Below, piece after piece: positions 1-7,730 of a stretch of 64,000 nucleotides of DNA. The notes beneath the pieces are model-generated. The model was not told the DNA's origin. It ran no database searches and worked only from the letters and a program-made list of their open reading frames with translations. The DNA comes from Treponema sp. (GTDB lineage: Bacteria > Spirochaetota > Spirochaetia > Treponematales > Treponemataceae): NCBI GenBank assembly GCA_017940005.1, contig JAGAZO010000017.1:186001-250000 (forward strand), given 5' to 3'. Numbering within the stretch: the first letter of the stretch is position 1; each line of letters begins with the position of its first letter. The position numbers were made by a program, and so were the translations under genes.

Positions 1-203
1 CAATCAAAATACTCATATTAACTATTGTTAGGCAAGAAGAAGCGTACTCATTCTGCCAGATTGTTGTAATGATTGTTAATATCGTAACAAGTCCAACTTC
101 TATAAGAACTACCCAAAACTGTATATGTTTTACAGAAGTATACACCTTTCTTTGCTTGCAAAGGCACTTTAAGAGCATCTTATCATTCTGTTTCTCAAAA
201 ATA
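1..203. other. Edge region without a recognisable gene
   Basis: AT-rich sequence downstream of the minus-strand CD-NTase-like gene. I see no convincing reading frame, RNA gene or strong terminator. Any partner or effector of the neighbouring nucleotidyltransferase would have to lie beyond base 1. Confidence 0.5.
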
Positions 204-1205
204 CTAACTGCCATATTTTGGAAATTCATCTCCGAAAATATCTCGCCATAGATTCATTGCTTTTTCTTGATTATCTTCTTCTATTTCGGCTGAATTGGCT
301 TCTTTCGCCTTTTCATAATCAATTTTTGCCTTTTCCGAAATGGAAAACTTATCACCATAAGCAAGATTATTTATATCCCCCTGTATATCTTTAATATCAT
401 AAACAGGATTGAAAATTGCTGTTTGCAAATATTTTAAGGCATCTGCAAATCTAATATCTATAAAATCATCCAGTTCATCTTTTTGTTCACAATATTGAAT
501 TATCAATGTTTCCATTAAATAGGACATTGGAGTTGTTACTTTCTTTGTTTTTATCCAGCGCTTACATAGTCTTACAAGTTCAACTGCTTTTCCTCCATGA
601 TTTTTATTTATCTCAAGAACATATTCCCTGTCTCTTTCAGGGTCTGTTTTCATCCAGTTTCCTTTTCCGTTCGGAATCAGATAATATGCACGACCGTCAT
701 ATTCTCGAACAGTATGAAAGCAAGGAACAATATCAAAATTCCACTCTTTTGATAGTAAATTTAATGTTACGGCCTGCCCATTCTTATGGAGTTCCGAGCG
801 ACAATAATCTTTTGTTCCAGCAAGTTTCTTTTTAAATGCATTGATTACCTTTGTGCTGTTTAACGTGCCATCTTCATTGGCACAATCTTGTTGCGTTTGA
901 TTAGAATAACTCGCTGTTATGGCAATATCATTCCATGATACACTGCCATCATAAGTTGCGCCGTCGGCAGATATTCCAATCATCAAATCTATATCATCTA
1001 GTTTTCTACATTTTGTCTTTCGCGCAAATGAGCCGTACTGTATATTAATATCTTTCCATAAATGAAAGAATTCATCATTGTCAAAATCTTGAATATTATC
1101 CAAAAGATTTTTCATGCTGCTCCGTGCATTAGCAACACTATCTTTGTCAAGGTTGACAACATCTTTCATAAATTTGTCAAATGCTGAGTTTACGGTTCTA
1201 ATCAT
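204..1205 (-). CDS. CD-NTase / SMODS-like nucleotidyltransferase
   Basis: A 333-residue protein of the nucleotidyltransferase fold. The active site is visible: Gly58-Ser59 in YGSFARKTK, then Asp71 and Asp73 in LDDIDLMIG, and a third acidic residue, Asp158, in WNFDIVPCF. Further on, YYLIPNGKGNW followed by TDPERD matches the conserved C-terminal half of CD-NTase/SMODS enzymes, which make cyclic oligonucleotide messengers (CBASS) or related nucleotides. All three metal-binding acids are present, so it should be active. The gene is AT-rich and sits at the far end of the glycan island, downstream of a decayed pseI. No effector gene (phospholipase, SAVED, TM protein) or Cap2/Cap3 is visible inside the window; one could lie to the left. 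The ATG has only a distant AGAGG upstream, so the exact start is uncertain. Assignment to a specific CD-NTase clade is not possible by eye. Confidence 0.75.
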   Translation of the reverse strand: MIRTVNSAFDKFMKDVVNLDKDSVANARSSMKNLLDNIQDFDNDEFFHLWKDINIQYGSFARKTKCRKLDDIDLMIGISADGATYDGSVSWNDIAITASYSNQTQQDCANEDGTLNSTKVINAFKKKLAGTKDYCRSELHKNGQAVTLNLLSKEWNFDIVPCFHTVREYDGRAYYLIPNGKGNWMKTDPERDREYVLEINKNHGGKAVELVRLCKRWIKTKKVTTPMSYLMETLIIQYCEQKDELDDFIDIRFADALKYLQTAIFNPVYDIKDIQGDINNLAYGDKFSISEKAKIDYEKAKEANSAEIEEDNQEKAMNLWRDIFGDEFPKYGS

Positions 1206-1252
1206 TTTTAAAAATCACATTACCTCTTCTGCTAATCAATTTATATCATATT

Positions 1253-2190
1253 CTACTTAAGAAATATAATCGGCTCCCCTCTTTTATATTCCTTGTCGCT
1301 CGCCATTCCCAGCAGTTTCGGCAGATACTTCGGACTGCATCCGTCCCCCGGCCTGATGGAGCGCACGTTCTCTTCCGTAAAAACCTCGCCTTTCTTGATG
1401 TCTTTCACCGCAAAGAGCGAGCGGGCAAATTTACGGTTCTTTCGCATCTTGTCCGAAAGCTCATAGCTCACGGAGCCAAGACATTCCTCCGTCTCGCGCA
1501 CGCGCCTTACCATCTCGGCAAACTCATCTTTTGTCATGGAGAACGCCGCATCCGGTCCGCCAATGGAGCGGTCGATGATAAAGTGCTTCTCTATGACCTG
1601 CGCCCCAAGCGCGACCGCCGTACATGCCGCGACATTTCCTGTCGAATGGTCGCTCAATCCGACCCTGCAGCCAAAGCGTTTCTTCATATCAGGAATCGTA
1701 AGCAGGTTCGCCTCGTTTAGGGGCGCGGGATAGGAGGACGTGCATTTGAGCAAGGTGATGTTATCATTCCCCGCCCTGCGGCAGACATCCACCGCGTCCT
1801 CTATCTCCCCCAGCGTGGCAATTACCGTGGACAGTATCATCGGTCTGCCCTTGCTCGCGGCATATTCAATCAGCGGAACATCAACCAGCTCAAAGGATGC
1901 GATTTTGATAATCGGGTTGCCCAGCCCCTCCAAGAAGTCAACGGCGGTTTTATCGAACGGAGTGGAAAACAGCGGGATGCCGAGTTCCTTTGCATAATCG
2001 AACAGCTCCCTATGCCACTCCCACGGCGTGTACGCCTGCCGGTACAGCCTGTAGAGCGTCATGCCGTCCCACAGCGTTCCCTGCTTTATCTGGAAATACT
2101 CGTTGTCGCAGTCAATCGTCATCGTGTCCGCCGTGTAGGTCTGGATTTTCACGGCATCCGCGCAAGTTTGATAATTGCAAACAAGCTTTC
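1253..2190 (-). pseudogene. Remnant of pseudaminic acid synthase (PseI-like), 5' end lost
   Basis: The open part (299 codons from a GTG at 2152) matches PseI, which condenses the bacillosamine-derived hexose with PEP: VKIQTYTADTMT near the start, KIASFELVDVPLI, KCTSSYPAPLNEANL, GLSDHSTGN, VIEKHFIIDRSIGGPDAAFS and a C-terminal SAF domain. A complete enzyme has about 45 to 50 further N-terminal residues. Reading upstream in frame gives ADA before VKIQ, then Cys-Asn-Tyr codons and soon a TGA. The natural continuation (LFAIIKLA) lies in another frame at about 2163-2186, so at least one frameshift has destroyed the 5' end. No Shine-Dalgarno precedes the GTG. The piece is much more GC-rich than the genes on either side, which suggests a different source. 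It may be non-functional, given the intact NeuB-like gene at 7727-8791. Confidence 0.75.
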
Positions 2191-2294
2191 AATTTCTAAG
2201 GTTATAATTTGCTGATATTTCAGTGACAAGGAATGTTTATTTACAATCCATAGCCACCGTACTTTGCTACATCAATACGAAGGCATTTCTTATG

Positions 2295-3050
2295 TCAGCA
2301 TCCTTTTGTAACATCACCCAAATATCTAAGAATAAATTTGTAAATTGTATTTCGCGTTTCGTCATTTAAGTTAAAACCATAATGGCGATTATAATTATAA
2401 ATAAAACTTTCAAGAAAATCATTTTTATCAAATAAAGATTCATCATCAAAATAAGAGTTGATATAATTAGAAATATAATTCTCAACATTTTCAGAAAGTG
2501 AAAATCCTTGATTATTTAGCAAAGCCAATTTACAAATAGTCATATCAACTTGCGTATTAAATTTTTGATATTTTTTATTACCAACAAAATCAATCAGACT
2601 TTCCCGAGCACATTTTGAATAATTATCAAATAACTTCTGCTTAGTCCAATCATAAAAAACAGAATCATAATTAATAAATGTTGTTCTTGTAACATTTTTA
2701 AAATCTTTTTGATATAATTTCTCTGCTATTAGGTGATGACTAGATAATGACCATATATCAAATTCCATATTATCACTTTCAATCTTCCGACCACCAAAAG
2801 AATTTCTCTTAAACCCTACGGATAATCGATTTAAAAATGCATCAAAATCCTTATCATCTTCATCAAATACTATGTCTAAATCACGTGGCATGGAAGCTTC
2901 TCCCCTAATTGCCGCGCGCACTGAACCACCTAAAAAACCAAATTCAACATTGCTAGAACTAAAATAATCAAAGAGTTTTGACAAAAAGTCATTTTTCTCT
3001 TTTATACGAAGAAAATATTCATTGATTTTTTTTAGCTCATATTTTTTCAT
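2295..3050 (-). CDS. PAP/CCA-type nucleotidyltransferase, partner of dGTPase
   Basis: A 251-residue protein whose N-terminal half carries the head motif of the polymerase-beta superfamily in its class II (poly(A) polymerase / CCA-adding) form: FGFLGGSVRAAIRG at residues 37-50 and the metal-binding pair Asp57-Leu-Asp59 in PRDLDIVF. It is much shorter than a CCA enzyme (about 400 residues) and lacks the recognisable neck, body and tail, so housekeeping tRNA maturation is unlikely. It begins 8 bp after the dGTPase stop codon in the same orientation and should be co-transcribed from the promoter at 4594-4622. The substrate is unknown: it could modify RNA, a nucleotide or a protein. A role beside a dNTP-hydrolysing enzyme is an inference from position only. 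Confidence 0.65.
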   Translation of the reverse strand: MKKYELKKINEYFLRIKEKNDFLSKLFDYFSSSNVEFGFLGGSVRAAIRGEASMPRDLDIVFDEDDKDFDAFLNRLSVGFKRNSFGGRKIESDNMEFDIWSLSSHHLIAEKLYQKDFKNVTRTTFINYDSVFYDWTKQKLFDNYSKCARESLIDFVGNKKYQKFNTQVDMTICKLALLNNQGFSLSENVENYISNYINSYFDDESLFDKNDFLESFIYNYNRHYGFNLNDETRNTIYKFILRYLGDVTKGC

Positions 3051-3058
3051 AAGTAATA

Positions 3059-4558
3059 TTAATTAATAGTAATCCCCATAAGCCGTCTGTAAAGCCGTAT
3101 ACAATAATTGTCGGTCATGCCTGATATAAAATCAGTTATCAATAGGTATGTATGATATATAATTTCAGTTTTAGGAAGGGTTTCATCTTTTGCGTTTCTT
3201 TTCAATGTGTAAATAAAAATATCTTTAAAATCTTCAGATATTAAATTCCAGGTTTTTGTCTCTCGTAGTTTATCAATACACTTATCAATAACAATGTTGT
3301 CTGCTAATAGCGTATCCACTCCATTAGAAATCAAATCATTTGAAAATTCACCAAGAAGAAAACTTATAACATTCTTTCCTGCTATTTCTATTTTTGAAAC
3401 TTCTTGATTATTTATTAAATTTTCGTAACTAAATCTTTCCAATAAACTTCGAAGTTTTTTCAGCTTGCCAGCTTTTAACAATTCATCAGCAAAAGTACCT
3501 CTCATAATTTTATCATAATTTTTGATGAATTCTTCCACCAATGTATCGCAATAGACTTGATGAATGCAAATTCTGAGCCATTGAATTTTCCTTTCGTTTA
3601 ATAAATCTGTTTTTTCCATCTGTGACTTTGCTTTTTTAAGAACTTGATTTATACATTCATCTGTCTTTTCTTTTTTCAATTCCGCCAATAAATCATTTAA
3701 TGAAAATAATCCTTTTTTAAATCCGTCCTCAATATCGGCCGCCGAATAAGCAATATCATCCGCCGCCTCCAATATAAAAGTCAGAGGACTTCTATAATGC
3801 TCACCTTTATCATCGATAAGCCCACATTCTTTTAAAACAAATTCTGCACTTTCACATTCCGCATCAAAATATCCGAATTTTTTTAACTTATGATCACTGG
3901 CACTATCACCCTTATTACCTGTTAATGAATCCACAGGATATTTCATCATTGCTGCAAGAAGCGCGCTCGTTAAATGATAACCGTAATAGTCACAAATGCA
4001 CTGAAGATGTGTTAGAATTCTAAAACCCTGTACATTGCCATCGAAATTTAAAAAATCCTGTATCCTTTTCTCTTCTTTCAATCTCTTTTGAATGTCATCA
4101 TCAGAAATATTATCCGTTGAAAAATTGCAAAATTCCCTTAATAGCTCTTTTTCTTTGTGCTTAAACCAATTCTGAATCGCTTTCTCACTAGAGTGACCAA
4201 ATGGAGGATTACCTATATCATGAACTAAGCCTGCACATTCCAGAATAACAGATATGTCATTTCCGTTCTCTTTCTTCCAACCATATTTACTGTTAGTTTT
4301 ATCCAATTCAGAAGCAATACTCTTTCCTAATGACCGCGCAATAGAAGCGACTTCCATAGAATGAGTAAGTCTTGTCCGAACAAAATCATTTTGTTCCAAA
4401 GGGAAAACCTGAGTTTTATCTTGAAGTCTTCTGAATGGGGCACTGAAAGTTATCCGCGAATAGTCACTATCAAATTTAGTACGGCTATCAAATTTTCGAG
4501 GTTCAGAGCGCTCTGTTTCTGCATTAGGTGATAATAACTTTCCCCAATTAAATTCCAT
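3059..4558 (-). CDS. dgt: Deoxyguanosinetriphosphate triphosphohydrolase (dGTPase-like, HD domain)
   Basis: A 499-residue HD-domain phosphohydrolase predicted to cleave dGTP (or other dNTPs) to the nucleoside and triphosphate. Metal ligands are visible: His66 in RTRLTHSMEV, His113-Asp114 in LVHDIGNPPFGH, and the later family signature EAADDIAYSAADIEDG. The start SRITFSAPFRRLQDKTQVFP is typical of dGTPases. Length fits the E. coli Dgt type. The start is supported by GGGAG spaced 7 nt from the ATG. It leads a two-gene unit with the nucleotidyltransferase at 2295-3050 and has a near-consensus promoter. Bacterial dGTPases are known both for dNTP homeostasis and for blocking phage by dGTP depletion. 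Its place in an AT-rich accessory island beside a CD-NTase-like gene favours the second, but this is inference. Confidence 0.85.
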   Translation of the reverse strand: MEFNWGKLLSPNAETERSEPRKFDSRTKFDSDYSRITFSAPFRRLQDKTQVFPLEQNDFVRTRLTHSMEVASIARSLGKSIASELDKTNSKYGWKKENGNDISVILECAGLVHDIGNPPFGHSSEKAIQNWFKHKEKELLREFCNFSTDNISDDDIQKRLKEEKRIQDFLNFDGNVQGFRILTHLQCICDYYGYHLTSALLAAMMKYPVDSLTGNKGDSASDHKLKKFGYFDAECESAEFVLKECGLIDDKGEHYRSPLTFILEAADDIAYSAADIEDGFKKGLFSLNDLLAELKKEKTDECINQVLKKAKSQMEKTDLLNERKIQWLRICIHQVYCDTLVEEFIKNYDKIMRGTFADELLKAGKLKKLRSLLERFSYENLINNQEVSKIEIAGKNVISFLLGEFSNDLISNGVDTLLADNIVIDKCIDKLRETKTWNLISEDFKDIFIYTLKRNAKDETLPKTEIIYHTYLLITDFISGMTDNYCIRLYRRLMGITIN

Positions 4559-4593
4559 TTTCTATCTCCCTCGTTTCAATATTTTACATATAC

Positions 4594-4622
4594 ATAATAA
4601 TTGGTAAAATTCGTATTGTCAA
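4594..4622 (-). promoter_or_regulatory. Sigma-70-type promoter of the dGTPase / nucleotidyltransferase unit
   Basis: On the minus strand a perfect -35 TTGACA (4617-4622) is followed after 17 bp by TATTAT (4594-4599). The predicted start is near 4587, about 30 nt before the dGTPase ATG and upstream of its GGGAG. This makes the pair transcriptionally independent of the glycan operon. Confidence 0.65.
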
Positions 4623-4761
4623 CTATGATTGCTTCATAAAACCAAAGTATAATGTTAAGTATATTTAACCTGAATTGCAATTATGAAGTCAACCACCCAT
4701 TTTATTATCCTTCAAAAATTTTAATATTTCCACTCCCTGCTAAACTTAGATAAAATAAATT

Positions 4762-5797
4762 TTATTTCCTTATTTTTAACAATTTAAAAACTTTCAAAAC
4801 AATTTTTCTAGGTATTACATGAATCTTATAAAGCCCATAACCAAGATACGGATTGTTTTCTGAAACAACAAAAACTGCATTATCAAGGAACGCCGATTTT
4901 GAATACTGATTCCATTTTTTTACCAAGAATCTATTTTCGACAAGATAATTCACGAATGTTTTGTAGTCCTTAGCTTTCAAAGAATTAATAGCAGAAATGA
5001 ATGCCCAATAAGTTCTTTTGTATGCTTCATTTAATAATGTTTCTCGAAAACCATCTGAACAATTGTTCTCCTTTACAAATTCAGTCCAGTCTTTATATAT
5101 TGTAATCAAATCGAGCAACTTCTTAAGATTCAGTGTATTCATCAAGCTGCCATGTCGATTTGCCCTATAAATGTACCCCCCCCCGTATAACCGCATAGTT
5201 TATTTGCTGAATAAAACAATCGTGGAGTCCATTCCTCATCCTCTCCATAAAGTCCTTGAGCAAAAAACAAATTATTTGAGACAAGAAAATTTCTATTATA
5301 AATGCCTCTAATTCCCATTGCGATGGGCAAGTTCCGCTTATATGCTTCAACAAAGGCTTCTTGACCCGTTTTCCCGACAGCCCAGCTGTTGTCAATATAA
5401 TTTGGAATAACTCATATTTTCCAGTCTGTGTATAATAAACAGTGTATCGTCCATGAATAAAGTCCACATTGCCATATTCTTTTAACAAAGTATCAAATTC
5501 TTCTAAAGTATTCGGTTCAAGCCAGTCGTCGCCATCGACAAAATAGACATACTCACCTTTTGAAGCTGACAGTCCAGCGTTCCTAGCGTCGGACAGTCCT
5601 CCATTCTGCTTATGAAGGACTGTCACTCTGTTATCAATCTTCGCATAGCTTTCACAGATCTTTCCGCTGCCATCAGTAGAGCCGTCGTCTACCAATAAAA
5701 GCTCAAAATCCTTAACGGTTTGCTTTAATATACTGTCTACACATTCTTTTATATAATCTTGAATATTGTAAATTGACACTACAATACTATATTTCAT
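4762..5797 (-). pseudogene. Family 2 glycosyltransferase, broken at a poly-G tract (possible phase variation) and once more
   Basis: The 5' part is a classical GT-A glycosyltransferase family 2: MKYSIVVSIYN, DDGSTDGS, NGGLSDARNAG and YFVDGDDW. The frame continues correctly only if read in three pieces. Near 5370 the frame must shift by one base: an AAAA run where five A would give the natural LSGKTGQEAFVEAYKRN. At 5176-5184 a run of nine G (coding strand) shifts it again; ten G would join CGYTGGG to YIYRANRHGSLMN. Read through, the protein would be about 345 residues, a usual length. The G tract is a typical slipped-strand phase-variation element. The second break means that the copy seen here is off unless the A-run also varies or is a sequencing error. 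The likely role is transfer of a sugar onto the island's surface or flagellar glycan. Its start lies just inside the end of the preceding gene (5803-6408). Confidence 0.75.
5176..5184 (-). repeat. Poly-G tract (G9 on coding strand) inside glycosyltransferase
   Basis: Nine consecutive C on the given strand, nine G on the coding strand. The glycosyltransferase frame is out of register across it; one extra G or two fewer would restore it at this point. Confidence 0.85.
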
Positions 5798-5802
5798 AAA
5801 TC

Positions 5803-6408
5803 TCACACGACCCCATAATTCTTCTTAATTCTTAAATGCCTGTGAATCTCAAACCCGTCCGCATTCAGCCCGCTTGCATCGGTGTACCGTCCCACATAAA
5901 TCTGGTCGCCCTTGTCATCAACATCTGAACACCAGACATAATCATTATTCCAGAGTTTTTCGCCATTGTTTACAAAGAAATTCACAAAAAATGTATATGT
6001 TAGCTCAACGGCGGAATGAAGTTCATACTTCGCAATAACTGAATCTGCGGGCATTGCGCGGGACTCATCTAAAACGTCTTTAGACACAAAAAGCCATTTC
6101 AACTCCAAAGGCTTATTTATAAATTGCTCGTTTAAATACCAATCTTGGTTATAAAAACAAGGATTTCCATTACAAAGAGCGATTTTCTCACGGATATTTG
6201 CGATTGTAATGGAACTTCCGTCAGAAAATTGAGAAACACACAAAATCAAAATGTGGGAATTCTTTTTGCTTTGTATCTCTGTCTCACTAAAGGGAATATC
6301 AGGGATTTCTTTTGGAACGATTACAGAAAATAAATTATTTATGCGAGGCAGTTCTTCCGAACCTATAAAGTTTTTTCCTAATATTTCTCTTGCTTTTGAT
6401 TCTTCCAT
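5803..6408 (-). CDS. Unknown protein of the glycan island
   Basis: A 201-residue soluble-looking protein I do not recognise. It has no signal peptide, membrane segment or familiar catalytic motif. The central region is rich in aromatic residues, and the end (FEIHRHLRIKKNYGVV) is basic. It lies between the phase-variable acyltransferase and the glycosyltransferase and overlaps the latter's start region, so translation is probably coupled. AGGGAG lies somewhat far (about 12 nt) from the ATG. By position it probably belongs to assembly or modification of the same glycan, but nothing in the sequence shows the reaction. Confidence 0.6.
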   Translation of the reverse strand: MEESKAREILGKNFIGSEELPRINNLFSVIVPKEIPDIPFSETEIQSKKNSHILILCVSQFSDGSSITIANIREKIALCNGNPCFYNQDWYLNEQFINKPLELKWLFVSKDVLDESRAMPADSVIAKYELHSAVELTYTFFVNFFVNNGEKLWNNDYVWCSDVDDKGDQIYVGRYTDASGLNADGFEIHRHLRIKKNYGVV

Positions 6409-6441
6409 AACTCTAAGTAACTCCCTTTCCTAAAAACAATT

Positions 6442-7141
6442 TTACAATTGCCTTGCATCCCAATGTATACCAGTTTTAACAAGTCTAGCAGGGCTTCCAA
6501 CATATATTGAATTCGGTTGATATTCCTTTTTTGTGCAAACACTCATACAACCAATTACAGAGTTATCCGCAATTTGCGTACCTTTTAATACTATTACATT
6601 CTGACCAATCCAAACATTGTTACCTATTCGGATTGATTCGGCATTATTAATTCGCTTTCCATCAGCATCCAAAATTGAATGTGAATCAGAAGTTCGAATC
6701 GTCACATTATTAGCAATCTGGCAGCCAGAACCGATGTTTATTTCCGTTCCTTCCTGACAAATGAATGTAACTTCATTTCCTAATGATAATTTCTCTCCAA
6801 TGTTGATAGCATTATGCCCATTTACAAAAAGAAAATAAGCATTTACTATCGCCCCCCCCCCACACACAAATATTTAGTATATTCTCAGTTCCCATCAAAT
6901 CGAATTTTGATTTTATTATTGTGGAAGATGATGAAATTTTTGCGACCAATCTTCCACAATTAAAACGGTCATTCATATTAATCACATTATTCCTAAACCC
7001 CGTGCAATCAACAGTTAGGAAACTGTGAGTATCGATATTCAATTCGTTCAGCCATAAAAACAAAAACCTTTCCTTGCCATTGAGAATTAATTGCTTTTTG
7101 AACAAATAATAACAGTTCCGAATGAAATTGAACATTTTCAT
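6442..7141 (-). pseudogene. Left-handed beta-helix (hexapeptide) O-acyltransferase, phase-variable; off in this copy
   Basis: The two parts together make an acyltransferase of about 230 residues. The second half shows hexapeptide-repeat turns (IGEKLSLGNEV, INIGSGCQIANNVTIRTSD, IRIGNNVWIGQNVIVLKG) and the end YVGSPARLVKTGIHWD, as in sialate and capsule O-acetyltransferases that use acetyl-CoA; the TSDSHSI segment holds the probable catalytic His. The frame breaks exactly at a run of ten G (6852-6861): the upstream frame reads ICVWGGGDS and runs on out of frame, and the downstream frame reads CGGGAIVNAYFLFVNGHNA. Nine G (or twelve) would fuse them. The start at 7141 is chosen for AGGGGATAAG directly before the ATG. 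It follows the DUF218 gene by 1 bp. Known parallels are the phase-variable sialate O-acetyltransferases of E. coli K1 (NeuO) and Campylobacter. Confidence 0.8.
6852..6861 (-). repeat. Poly-G tract (G10 on coding strand) inside acyltransferase
   Basis: Ten consecutive C on the given strand, flanked by G and by ACACAC. It lies mid-gene at the exact place where the acyltransferase frame switches, so length change by one base would switch the enzyme on or off. Confidence 0.9.
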
Positions 7142-7142
7142 C

Positions 7143-7730
7143 TTATCCCCTGCTCTCATTCTTTTGTCTCAAATACTTCAATCCGTCCGCATATGAAGCA
7201 ACATTGTTTTTCCTTTGATAAGCTTCAATCTTATCCAACTCGGAAGCAAGCAAATCAATTCGCTTGCCCCAACCAGTCTCCTCATACCAATCTAAATCTT
7301 TTACCGCCGCCATGTCTATAATCAAATTGGGCATTTCCCGTTTTTGAACACACAAAAATGTAAGAAACGCTCGGTAAGAATGATAGTGCGAAGCAACGAG
7401 GGCGATTCTTTTCCAGTCATTTTGCCTTGCAAGTGATATGATTTCCAAAGCCTGCTCATAGGTGTTCTTAGACTTGTATTCCAAGAGCAAAGCTTTTTCA
7501 GGAACTCCAGCCTGTAAAATCAAAGGCTTTATTTTATCAAAGGTATACGCCCCTGATTTTTCATCGTCAAAGCCACCAGAAAAACAAATGAATGGCGCAA
7601 GCCCCATCTTGTACAAAGAAACCGCTTTTTTATATCGGGCAAAGCCATCGCCTTCAAGCAGGATTATCGCATCGCTTTTTTGAGGCTCATCCGTATCAAG
7701 CAGGGCAATAAACGCCTCCCTGTCCATCAT
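7143..7730 (-). CDS. DUF218 / YdcF-SanA-like protein
   Basis: A 195-residue protein with the DUF218 pattern: SDAIILLEGDGFARYKKAV near the N-terminus, ICFSGGF, then the SKNTYEQA and RIALVASHYHSYRA segments. Unlike SanA or ElyC it has no membrane anchor, so it is a cytoplasmic YdcF-type member. The biochemical role of the family is poorly defined; envelope polysaccharide metabolism is the usual context. Its ATG overlaps the stop codon of the NeuB-like gene (ATGA), showing tight coupling with nonulosonate synthesis. Confidence 0.75.
   Translation of the reverse strand: MMDREAFIALLDTDEPQKSDAIILLEGDGFARYKKAVSLYKMGLAPFICFSGGFDDEKSGAYTFDKIKPLILQAGVPEKALLLEYKSKNTYEQALEIISLARQNDWKRIALVASHYHSYRAFLTFLCVQKREMPNLIIDMAAVKDLDWYEETGWGKRIDLLASELDKIEAYQRKNNVASYADGLKYLRQKNESRG

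Noticed and set aside
5142-5330. A separate short gene within the glycosyltransferase region
   Set aside because: Its residues continue the glycosyltransferase sequence in the second frame; it is the middle piece of the broken gene.
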